From: Linnemannia elongata
Lineage: Eukaryota > Mortierellomycota > Mortierellomycetes > Mortierellales > Mortierellaceae
Reading direction: 5' to 3'
Length of the DNA stretch: 64,000 nt
NCBI GenBank assembly: GCA_036320915.1
Contig: JAXBDG010000024.1
Coordinates: forward strand, 310,001-374,000
The notes beneath the pieces were generated by a model that had not been told where the DNA came from, made no database searches, and saw nothing but the letters and a program-made list of their open reading frames with translations. Made by a program: the position numbers and the translations under genes. Shown in pieces: positions 1 through 10,533 of the stretch. The stretch's first letter is position 1, and every line of letters begins with the position of its first letter.

Positions 1-60
1 GAAAGAGTCCCAATGGACGCGTTAAAGTTGGAAGTTTACTTTTCTTTTATCTCTCACCAC

Positions 61-235
61 TCCATGCATTCCTTTCATTCCTTTCATTCCTTTCATTCCT
101 TTCATTCCTTTCATCCTTTCGTCCTTTCATTCCTCTCGTTTCTTTCATTCTTTCCTTCCTTTCATTCCTTTCGTTTCTTTCATTCTTTCATTTCTTTCGT
201 TCCTTTCCTTCATTTCATTCTTTACCTTTCTTTTC
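61..235. repeat. TTTCATTCC-type microsatellite
   Basis: Tandem, increasingly degenerate copies of a pyrimidine-rich unit (TTTCATTCC and variants) occupy most of this stretch, followed by a C run at about 250-262. It lies directly upstream of the Hsp70-like start codon. Pyrimidine-rich leaders recur upstream of several genes in this window, so it may be part of the promoter or 5' leader; no discrete promoter element is recognised. Confidence 0.9.
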
Positions 236-271
236 TGTGCATCCATCATTCCCCCCCCCCCCTATTCAAAA

Positions 272-2135
272 ATGAAAAGGTTGAACAAGAAAGGATTGTT
301 CTCACTTTTGATTACTTTGATCGTTGTGATCTTCCTGTCCTCTGCAACCGTGTCTGCTGCTCAACCAGAACGTCTTCGTACGGCGCTTGCGATTGGTAAG
401 AACAAGTTCACCCTTACCCTCCCTCTTCGGACCGCACTGCAGCATCCTCGGACTAACCATCGATTTTATGTTCATTTTCTTTCTTCTCAGAGGTTGGGTC
501 TAGTGCCACTCGTTTGAGTGTCATCGGTGGTGATAACAGTGAACCGAAAATAATATCAATCGGTCCAGGAACACGCTCCTCGACTGGACCATTGGAGTCC
601 AACTGGACAACCGAAGGATTCCTGTTGATTAAGGCACAGACGAAGCGCTTTATGTCCACCCATCCAACACACTTTTCAACCTTGACCATCCCATTGCATT
701 GCGTTCACGGCTTCATTACGGTATCAGGCCCAACATTACCGGACACCAGGCATTCACCCTCATCGACATCACAGCCAAGTACCTGCAAGAACTAACAACA
801 TCCGCAGAATCGATCCTCGGTCACAGTGTCTCCTTTGTTGGTATCATCTCGCCAGATGGACACGGCCTACGAACCACGTTAAAGGAAATCATCGATGATG
901 GGTTCAAGGGGAACTACACCTTATTGGATACAGTTCATGTTGGATGCACTGAACGAATGGAAATTGAATTGAGGGAGGTGATGGAGGAAGCCTTGAATGC
1001 CGCAGGACTGCAACAACAAAAAATCTTTTCCCGCGTGTACAGGAGAGCCTCTGCTGCCGTTTTCATCTTTGATCGGGGCATGGTGTACAGTCAAAACGCT
1101 CTTGTCTATCGTCTTGGTGGCTCGACATTCGAGGTCTCAGTCTATGAATATGACGAAGAAGCCATTTATGCCATGTCCTCCGTCTATGATCAACACCTGG
1201 GCGGAAACGATTTTAATCAACGCATCGTCGACCATTTACTCCTGATCCACAAGAACAAGACCGGTCAGAATCTCTCCAGTGACGACAAGTTTCTCCTTCG
1301 ACTGAGAAACGAAGTCGAAAAGGCCAAGCGAATGCTCTCTGTCCAAGACTGTGTTCGGATTGAAATCGAGTCCCTCCACCCTGGAGTTCAAGGTCTCTCT
1401 GAAAAGTTGACTCGGTCTCAATTCGAGGATCTCAATATGGATCTCTTTACCAAGACCATCACGGCGATCGATCAGGCTATCGAAGACTCTGGTGAGTTTG
1501 CCAAGAATGACATCCACGACATTGTGTTCTCCGGTGGATCCACCAATATCCCCTTCCTTCAGTCGACCATCCGAGAGTATTTTGGCCGCCATAAGAGATA
1601 CCATGGATCAGCTCACCCTGAAACTACTGTCGTGTTGGGTGCGACAAAACTCAGTCATCAGAACCTGGTCGAAAAGAGGTATGGCAGCGACTTGTGTTGC
1701 ATGGGGGAAAGTCCAGGAGCCCTTGGTATCGAGACAGCCGGCGGAGTGATGTACACATTTAAGAATGCGTACTCCGACGGAAATATCAACAACATGTACT
1801 CGTTTTCCACCACGATGGATAATCAGGACCGAGTTATCGTCCGGGTCTTTCGTGGAGACGGAGAAAGGACGAGTCAGAATTTGTTCGTAGGCGGAATCGA
1901 GCTCACAGGCATTGCGCCGGCTCCCAAGGGCGTTCCGGAGATCCGTGTGAGACTTCGCGCTTCCTTGTGTGGCAGTTCTGTCGATCTGCAAGTCATGGAT
2001 GTGGCCTCTGGGAGGATCATTGGCACGACACTCTCGCCCCCTAAGGACCATGGAGGGGAGACCAAATACGAGATGTTGGAAGGAGGTGCGTTCGAGCTCG
2101 AACCAGCTAGCAATCAGACCTTTTTACACGTCTAA
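272..2135 (+). pseudogene. Hsp70-like ATPase with signal peptide, frameshifted
   Basis: Exon 1 is 272-395; intron 396-490 begins GTAAG and ends CTTCTCAG; exon 2 runs from 491. The first ~30 residues form a signal peptide (basic start, hydrophobic core, AAQ). The next segment matches the Hsp70 nucleotide-binding lobe (ATRLSVIGG; then a GTRSS stretch aligning with the family's GNRTTPS). Reading is lost near 628-633: the upstream frame must move by two bases to enter the long downstream frame, where PSNTLFN fits the family's NPxNTVFD. The rest is colinear with Hsp70: LGGSTFEVSV, HLGGNDFNQR, SGGSTNIP, and VLGA near the end of the ATPase domain. Key sites are degraded: the family's IDLGTT is EVGSS, the Asp before LGGGT is Arg, and there is no ER-retention tail (ends FLHV). 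Either a pseudogene, or a degenerate secretory-pathway Hsp70 relative with a sequencing error at ~630. Confidence 0.75.
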
Positions 2136-2600
2136 GTAATTCAAAAATATAACTCCGGAGAGGGAGGAGACTTTTCTGTGTGTTTATTCACATTATACTT
2201 TAACGTCCAAGGGCCACAGCACTTCTGTTTGCTGCTCTCTTGTTTTAAATTTGCATTTCTAAGCCTTTTCAGCTCCGTTAAATGTAACCATCCATACTTT
2301 TAACAAAACCCCATTGTTCAAAGAAGGGGGGTTTTTTTTTCTTTTTTTGCTCTTGTTTATTAAGAGGGATCAGTTTTAAAAGAAATTCAAACTGAAGAAA
2401 AAGATCCCGTGAAGAACTATAGTCAGAAGTGGCCACTTTAGTCCTGTTGTTTGTGCCTGACTAATAACTTTCTTTGAGACCAACCGTTAGTCCGACAGAC
2501 CAACTAAAGGATTCTCGGTCGGTCGCGTTGTGATTTTTTTGTCTTATTTCGTTATCATTTCTCCCTGTTGTAGTCTGAACTCATTATCATGTTATCCATG
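2136..2600. other. Intergenic, no gene seen
   Basis: AT-rich 3' flank of the Hsp70-like gene with T runs near 2332-2348. I see no coding or structured RNA signal. Confidence 0.6.
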
Positions 2601-2603
2601 CTA

Positions 2604-3050
2604 TCACTTAATCGCTTGGCCCTTGTTGTCCTTTGCGACACCGCGGCCTATCTCGTACATTCTTGCAAGGCTATACTGTGCTGCCACATGGTCTTGTTCG
2701 GCTCTTTGGTGGTACAATGAAATTGCGACTGAATCGTCTGCCAGCTCTCGTCTGTCAAGACTACCAAACTTGATAAGCCATTGGACGTGAAAGTGAGCGA
2801 ATGAAACCCCGCCATCCGTTGCACGGCGGTACAAATCTAGTGCCTCCGCTCGGTCCGGAACAACCTCGAGACCGACCTCATACATCAATGCAAGGTTTGA
2901 GCAGGGTACCCTCATGGCCTTGGTCGGCTCTCTTGCTGTACCATGCCAATCCCAGATGGTCGCTCTGCTCGATACCTTGGCCAAGATCATGACAAAACCC
3001 ATCGATCGTCGATCGAGTACAAGAAATACAAAGAAAACTACATCGCTTTA
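2604..3050 (-). pseudogene. Sel1-like repeat protein fragment
   Basis: On the minus strand, two overlapping frames together give degenerate Sel1-like repeats. One frame reads DLGQGIEQSDHLGLAWYSK followed by ADQGHEG; the other gives NLALMYEVG...AEALDLYRRATDGG and later AQYSLARMYEIGRGVAKD. The consensus AxxxLGxxYxxGxGVxxDxxxAxxWYxkAAxqG is clear. The join near 2900 needs a frameshift, there is no convincing start or stop, and the final repeat ends abruptly. Sel1-repeat proteins are common adaptor/scaffold genes in Mortierellomycota. This looks like a broken remnant rather than an expressed gene. Confidence 0.7.
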
Positions 3051-4087
3051 GGTCCACTTCAAGTTTTGTTGGAGACAAGTCTTGGTATGTACTGTTTTAC
3101 TAGCGCTTTATGTTGTCATTTTGCTTGTCAAGGAATGCCGCGCATACACTTGTATTTGGTACTTTATCATAACAAATCAGGACACAAGCATTCCCTCTCT
3201 ACCTCCTCCCCTTTTGCAGAGATGAAATTTTCACCCCAAGTAGAAAAAAAAAAAAAAAAAAAAAAGGAGATGAAAGGCGCCATTTCCTTGCTCCAAAGAA
3301 CTACTCAGATGAAGGCAGCCCTGGGGAATGATAATCCCCTACTTTCTCTGAATTATCGCTTCGATCTCCTGGGAAATGGTGGCTACAGCCAACTTCAAGG
3401 GGCGAAATAACTTTCTCGTCGTCCAGTGACACTAATTTACCTGATTGGGAGTACCCTTACCATCAAAGGGATAATGCCTCAGCCCACTTGGCCATTCAAC
3501 GAAAAATTCTTTTTTTAGCATTGAAGCTCTCCTTTTATCCAGCCCATTGTGATTGCTCATACCATCCCTTGCATAAAATAAACAACAAGGGTCTGGATAC
3601 AACCATACACATAGCACTCTCTGTGAACCCTTACTTTCCCTTCACCCTCCGAAAGAGTGAGAGCAATAATTGCGGAATCCAGGGCTAGTTAGGGTGGACA
3701 ATATTTCATTAGGTGAGAGCCTGCTGGGTACCCTTTCTGCGATATTTTTTGATACGCCGAGGGTTCATGGAGTGGGCTGTAGGAAAACGACATAATTGTT
3801 TTGGAGTTGTAGAGAATCAACGAAATAAAGCGTACGGCTGTAGCGTTGACGTTGAAACCGTTGCAACGATCCGTAGATGTACTTGTTAACTTGATGAGAA
3901 TGTAAAAGGGCCTACCTTTGTTTTGTTTTCATACAAAAGGAGGCATGGTTTGGGGAGAAAAAATAAAAACACAAGCTACTCTACTTTTCTCCACTCTCCT
4001 ACACACTCACTACCATACATTCCTCTACAACACTTCCTTGATACCAAAAAATAATCATATATCATATACCCTCCCTAACATTCAAAC
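3051..4087. other. Intergenic with poly(A) tract; no gene seen
   Basis: Contains an A tract at 3243-3265. The rest shows no coding signal. The last ~130 bases before 4088 are C/A/T-rich and fit a 5' leader for the protease gene. Confidence 0.55.
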
Positions 4088-4537
4088 ATGGTCTCTTTTA
4101 CCTTGAAGAGCCTAATCCTTTCGGCAACGCTGGCTGCTGCAACTATAGCCACACTCTCCTCTGCCGCACCTGCCGCCCCTAACCATGGCGGCAAGGCCTC
4201 GTCTGACCCTTGCGGTCGTCTCGGAGCCAAGAAAGGTCGCAACATCAAGTACAAGGACGTCGCTGCCTGCTACCAGGCAATTCCTATTGACCCTCACCTC
4301 GCTGCCACGACTATCAGCACCGTCCACGATCTCTTCAGGGACTATTATGTATTTACCGATTCAGCCTTGACCCCCCAGGTTCCCGCCCCTTTTACCAGCG
4401 AGCCCGTCGATATTTTGAAGGAACTGAAGACGATCGGTAGACGCAAATATACTAGTGACTACCGGTTCCATACCGACGTCCGACATGCTGTTGATACTCT
4501 GAGAGACGGACATGCTTCTTACGATGGTACGCTTTAT

Positions 4538-4568
<31 letters not shown>

Positions 4569-6272
4569 CTTGAGTTTGAAAATGTATGGAAGCACCAGTC
4601 ACAACGTGCTTACGTCTTTTCTGTTTTCTTCCCACTTCTAGTCAGTTGTTACAATAACTACGGTTTCCAACAGAACCTCAGTCTTTATGCACCTGTTGAG
4701 CATGGCGTACAGGTACACATTTTTTCCGCACAATTTTTTTTTCTCAACTATGTGTTATCCATCATTCAAACACTAATTCTTCATTCTCTCTTTTACTTCT
4801 AGACTCTTCGAGTATACAGAGACTACGCCAACAGGGGCTACGAAGACTGCATCGTTGACAAGATCGACGGCAAGCCTGCCCTCACCCACGTCCGCGCCTG
4901 GGCTACTCAAAGAGTCTCCTGCTCCCACGACGTTAACGCTCGTCAGAACTGCGCCCTTGCCCGCCAGGGCTACGATGTCGAGAAGGCTGCCTTCCTGGAT
5001 GAGCCGGGCGAATTCTCGTTCCAGTCGTACCTTCCTGAGAAGGGATATGTTGACTATGAGCTTCGCTGTAGCAATAAGAGACCGTCAGGCCCAATCCGCC
5101 TTCATGAGGAGTGGCAAGTGTTTCCTCAGACTGAGGTCGCGTTTAAGGATGTGAAGTCCTATGTTGCCAATATCTGCTTGAAGAAGGAGGAACCCAAGTC
5201 GGGTCCTCAAGGTCTCTCTCGCCCTCATCGCAGAAATTTGGCTATCCCTATCAACAAACGTGACCTCGAGGAAGACAATATCCTTGCTGCTGCCGCTGGC
5301 ACGCCCCGCCGTCGTCAAGAGTTTGGTGATGCCGAAAAACTTGTCTCTGGTAACGCGACCGTCTTCTACCACCTCAAGACCCAGCCCGATACCGGTGTCA
5401 TGGTTGTCCACACCTTCGATGCCGAAGATACAGAGGTCAACACCGTTCTCAAGGGCCTCACCGCTTTCAACAACCGCAATGTCACCAAGATCCTCGTCGA
5501 TTTCCAGGGCAACGGCGGTGGGCTGATCTCTTTGTCCTCAAACCTGGTGCAGATGCTGTTCCCCAACAAGCAGCCCCGCGATGCTTCCTACGAAGCCGAC
5601 CTGCGAGTCACCAAGTCTGTCCAGAGAGCGGCTACTGCGGGATTCATGACGGAAGATGGAGGGTACAACATCTACAACGCCAATGGGTACTACAACCTTC
5701 AAGCTGCAGGACCAGCACGTCAATACAAAAATAACGACTTGTTTTCCAAGCCTATCAACATAACTCGCAACGGTCGTACCAATTTGTACACACAAAAGAC
5801 GGCCCTGCACTTTGACTCCCTGTCCAAGAAAATTCTCAAAGCTGTCGCCAAATTTCCCTGGACCGGTCGTCGTGAGAACATTCGCATCCTGACTGACGGC
5901 CGATGCGGATCTGCTTGTGGCATGGCTAGCTACCTCTGGACAACAACCCATGGAGTTGAGGCTTACTCGATCGGTGGCACCAAGGGTGAGGACCTATCAA
6001 TGTTCTCCTTTTCTGGTGCCTCAGTTCTCACCCTGAAGGACATCCGCGACACCTACAAAGGCCTGAACCTGGTCAGTCCCTTGGAGGATCTTGCATACAA
6101 GAACGAGGTGCGCTTCGCGTGGTTTGAGTTGTACGGCAAGAACAGGACTACCCCATTAGAATATGACGCCGAGTTGTATCGTTCCAAACATCGATTGGAT
6201 TATACCAGCGCGAATGCGCGCAGTCGTGAGGTGATGTGGAAGGAGGTTGTTGCTGCTGCCTGGAAGAAGTGA
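4088..6272 (+). CDS. Secreted S41-like serine protease (CPAF-like)
   Basis: Three exons: 4088-4526, 4642-4712 and 4803-6272, with GT-AG introns 4527-4641 (containing a long T tract) and 4713-4802; 659 aa. The ATG follows a CAAAC context and opens a clear signal peptide (hydrophobic ~8-26, then SSAAPAAP). The N-terminal half carries LRDGHASYD, where H142 is the likely catalytic histidine, interrupted exactly there by intron 1. The C-terminal half has FQGNGGG (406-410) and GRCGSACGMAS, with S540 as the likely nucleophile. This order (early DxHA, late GNGGG and CGSAC) matches the S41/CPAF-like peptidase fold known in fungal secretomes. It should act outside the cell on peptide substrates; substrate unknown. 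The next gene is a tandem paralogue with the same exon phases. Confidence 0.85.
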
Positions 6273-7632
6273 TCACTCGTACCCCTCTTGTGCTTGTGCT
6301 ATGCCTCTTAAATAAATTATATTTTTGATACAAGGGTAACTTTCATTTTTGTCTCTACTTTAGTTTGATTAGTCCAACAGATGATGGGCAACACGCGTTT
6401 TTATTCTTCGCGAGTCTTGATCAACAACGTCATCGTATATCAATAAGGGTTCGCGGTAGAGCAATGAGTTCAAAGGTCTTCGGCGGAAATAAATGTTTTA
6501 TTTTTCTTTCATCACGAAATAGTTCTGCTTCTTGCAAGACAATCATGAGTAGAAGGAAGTTTGTGTCAGTCGCCGCAGGCATGAGGAGGCGTGATGGGAG
6601 TACGAAAAGTGATTCACTTGAATGAACATGTTTTTGACATGCACTCATTCATGTATTCATTCATTCATTCACATTCATTCATTCACGCCTTAGGTGTGAA
6701 TGTAGCGACGCATTAGTTTAGTGAGTTGGATCATTCGACCTCTACCTCCCACTCTCCCTTGCAGTGACTGGGTAATTCTTTTTTCACAGTTAGCCTCGTA
6801 CAGCCGTCTGAAAATAAAAAAAATAAAAAAAAATCAAGCTGCACCGCCGTGATGGTACCTGGCTCTGGATACATGTGCATGATGGGGGAGGCCACGGGGC
6901 GTTCATACAGCATTAATTCATAGTAATACCATGGGCCTTCTTAGTATTATGTGGTTATTGTTCCCTTGCGAAAAAGCTATGGTCTGACCGAAATAATTTC
7001 GCCCCTCCTTCCTTTTCACTCGCTCTATGGTTCCCATTCACTCTTGTTCTCGGTATCTCTCGCCTCCCTCCAATACCCCTATTTTCACACACTCGATTGT
7101 CCACCTGCCCACTTACACTTGGGCCCTCCCTTCACTCATGCCATTGGGTGCATCGAGCGTCATCGTTTTCTCTCTTTTGCCTCTTCCTTTCCCGTTCACA
7201 AGCATACACTGCCACAGCACCATTCCACAGATCCATTTCTATTTTTCTTTGTCCCTTCCACCCTCTGCGCCCGACAGCGTATGTGTGCTCCGAAAATAAA
7301 TTTTTCTATTGTTTTCAAGTGTCAGTGTTTCTGTGTTTTGCCTCAGCCTCTGATCTAGAGAGAAAGAAAACGTGAGAGATATAAGTGGCAACGAGTTTGT
7401 GCAATTACCTTCCACCCCTTTCTTCCATTCCTACTTCTTACTTCTTTCTTCTTTCTTCACTCTTTACTCGCCTCTTGTTTTTCGCAAACTCTCATATAAA
7501 ACAACTTCTTTGCAATCTTGGCTCTCTTTACACTTTTTTTTCTCTTGTTTCCCCCCATTTAACCTTTCAGCAATTGCTTTCTTTCTTTTTTCTACAAGGA
7601 TATTTACGCGACAATCTCCCTCCCACGTTGCG
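6273..7632. other. Intergenic between tandem proteases
   Basis: Contains a CATT microsatellite at about 6644-6690 and an A-rich stretch at 6810-6832, and becomes strongly CT-rich from ~7000 to 7632. That CT-rich part is a plausible promoter/leader for the second protease gene. No independent gene seen. Confidence 0.55.
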
Positions 7633-10109
7633 ATGGTCAACCTAAGGTCCCTACTTCTCTCACTCGCTTTTACCCTCCTACCAACACTCACCCTTGCACA
7701 GTCAGAACCTAGTACACCCACCGTCAATACCACCAACCCCACCATCGACCCGTGTACAACCCTCGGTTCCAGGAACGGTACAAACATCACCTACACCGAC
7801 GTCTCCGACTGTTACAAATTCATACCCTTCAACCGTGCCCAAGCCAACACCACTCTTACAACACTCTACACCCTCTACAATGACTTTTATGTTTTCCGAG
7901 ATGCATCCAGGAACCCCATACAGTTACCACCTTTCTCCAATGAGTCTGTAGACATCCTGGGGGAACTGGATAGAATTCGTGGTCTTGGCTATGCGAATGA
8001 CTTTCAATTCCATGCTGACGTGAGGGCTGCTGTTGGGTCCCTAAGGGATGTACATGCTTCCTATGAAGGTAATTGGTACCCCCCTTCAATCTGTATTTTT
8101 TTTCATTTGTGTCTATGTATTCCCTCTTTCTGACATTGCTCCGTTATTTGCTCGTATGGGGCACCTATGGTATCAATAGTCAACTGCTACACAGCCTACT
8201 CGTTTGTACAGCCGCTCTACCTCTATGCCCCTGTCATCAACGTTACCCAGGTATGATAGCAGAGAGTATATCTTGAGGTTTTATGTTACCAGCCCCCAAG
8301 ACTAACATAAGTACATACCATCATCCTCTACATTATTTCTGGCACTCCACCCCCATCTTCTTGTATATCTGCGCCCTTTCAACATAGTATGTCCGAGTGT
8401 ACAAAGACAATTTGAATCGGAACATGCAGCTAGAGGACTGTATCGTCACCACCATCGACAACGTTGACGCTCTTACATACCTCCGCCAGGCCGCAGATGA
8501 GCTCGTTCACTACTCGCATGACCCCAACGTCCGATTAAATGCCGTCCTGACCTCCCAACGCTACCGAACCATCACGGGAGATATTATCGAGTCCCCAGGA
8601 GAGTTCTCTAGGTCTAGATACTTGCCAAAAGCCGCCTTTGTGGATTACCAGCTCAAGTGTGCAAACTCGGAGAGCCCACTCATGCTGCGTGACGAGTGGA
8701 TTGTTGAGAAGTTGACGAACGCCGAGTTTGATGATCGTGAATCCTATGTCGAGAATGTGTGTCGGGCAGAGCCTAGAGTTTTGCCGACTCCACTTTCGCC
8801 ACCTACAAGGCCGAGCCCAGGTTCCCCTCACAGACCCTCGCGTACTTCTTCAGCCCGCAGGACCTCCTCACACACACCTCCACCACCACGCCATACTCGT
8901 GCTGTTCACCCTCCAAAGCGTCGTCAGACTGTATATGCCAAGCGCCAGTACCCCGCCGAGCCCTCACCTTCACCTTCGCCCTCACTTGAACCTGAGCCAT
9001 TGCCTTCACCCTCACCTTCACTTTCACCATCGCCTTCCCTTTCACCGTTACCTTCACCCTCACTATCTCCGCCCATTCCTTCACTCCCTCTTCCCGCTCA
9101 ACAATATACCCATACCCAAAAGTCCGCCATAAGCAGCGACACCACCGCATTCTACCAATCCCTACAAAAGCCCACCCTGGGTATCATGGTTGTTCACTCC
9201 TTTGCGGGTGGCCTACCCGAATCTGAATTCGACACCATCCTTGCCGGATTGAGTGATCTTCATGCGAGGAACGTGACACAGTTGATGATCGATCTGCAGG
9301 TCAGTGAGGGCGGGGATGTCGAATTTGCAACGAGGTTGGTCCAAATGCTTTTCCCAAATGCAACTGTAGAGGGGTTGGGAATTGGTGTGGATATGCGAGT
9401 GAATCCGTCGATTCAGCGGTTGTCAAAGGCGATTCTTGATGAGCCGCAAATTAGCGGAGCGCCTTATGACGCACGAATGTTTGTCAGCCTCGAAGACAAC
9501 AACCGTCATCGGTACAACGATAACAGCCTCTTCACGAATTCAACAGCCACAACACGTTTCGGTCGAAGCGCCAACTACACAAACCCAACCACTCTTTTCA
9601 TCCGCCCCCTTCCCTCCCACATCACCTCCGCCGTGTCTACCTTCCCATGGACAAACAATCCAACCCGGATCCGCCTCGTCACCAACGGTCTCTGCACCGG
9701 CGCCTGCGGTATTGCCGCCTACCTCCTCAGCTCCGTCCAAAGAGTCCAACCCTACGGCATTGGCGGGTCCCAAATCACCCCCCTCTCCATGTTCTCCTCC
9801 CCCGGGAGTCTTGGCACAACCCTCGAAACCATCCAACAACTTTACGCAGATCATGGGATCCAAAGTCCGATGCGCGATCTGCCGTACAAGAACCGCGTCC
9901 GTGTGTCCTGGGCAGAATTTTATTCGAGAGTAGAGGGGAGGAATGAGACGCTTGGTAGTTTGTTTGAAGGGAAGGAAGGAGGGAAGTTATTGTTGGAGTA
10001 CGATGCGGAGGCGTATCCAGCGTATTTTAGGTTGGATATGTGGCCTGAGATTGCGAGGGATCGGGGGGTGTTATGGTATAAGGTTGGCGTTATTTCTTGG
10101 GGCGAATGA
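7633..10109 (+). CDS. Secreted S41-like pseudoprotease, paralogue of upstream gene
   Basis: Exons 7633-8068, 8180-8250 and 8388-10109 (742 aa). The introns sit at the same codons and phases as in the upstream gene, and exon 2 is 71 nt in both, so the pair arose by tandem duplication. The start gives a signal peptide (LLLSLAFTLLPTLTLAQ). RDVHASYE keeps the histidine (H141). The GNGGG motif is VSEGG, and CGSACG has become CTGACG, so the presumed nucleophile serine is Gly (residue 607). Exon 3 also carries a long Pro/Ser-rich linker (roughly 8940-9100) with repeated PSPSPS/SLSPSPS units absent from the paralogue. I infer a secreted, glycosylated, catalytically dead homologue, perhaps a binding or decoy protein. 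Alternatively it uses another residue; homology is secure, inactivity is inference. Confidence 0.82.
8945..9105 (+). repeat. Pro/Ser-coding low-complexity repeat
   Basis: Within the pseudoprotease, tandem CCTTCACC/TCACCTTC-type units encode a Pro-Ser-Leu linker. It is a likely O-glycosylated hinge and a site of replication slippage. The paralogue has no equivalent. Confidence 0.85.
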
Positions 10110-10533
10110 TATTGTAGAACTGCGAGGCAGGAAGGAGGACGAGAAGTGATAACAGAAACGTAATGCCAATGGCACACCGAAGATAACAACTCCTACACGA
10201 ATAGTAGATTTAATATTCAAAGAAATCAAGTCTAGCACTAGGTACGGTGTTGGTGTCTCCCCCATTCCTTGCATTGTGCCCGCACGCTACGGCCTAAAAA
10301 CTGTCATGATAATGGAACGCTACTTTTTTTTTTTTTTTTTTTTTTTCGCCTGTGATAAATTGTGTCTAGTAAAAAATATTCTGACGTATTTTTAAAAAAT
10401 ATTCTGTATAAAACTTTGAATAAAAAAAAAGTAGCAACTACAATACCATTCAACCTTCGCAGGGTCATTCCTTCAACCCACTTTCACCTGCGACCTCCAA
10501 GGAGCCATCGGATCCTACATCCGCTTCATCCTT
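10110..10533. other. Intergenic, T tract, no gene seen
   Basis: Holds a T tract at 10323-10346 and an AT-rich stretch to ~10440. It separates the 3' ends of the convergent pseudoprotease and first NACHT gene. Confidence 0.6.

Noticed and set aside
3425..3510. tRNA-like sequence on the minus strand (GGCCAAGTGGGCTGAGGC and a 5-bp anticodon-like stem)
   Set aside because: No T33 in the loop, no proper T-arm and no matching acceptor stem; at best a decayed tRNA-like fragment.
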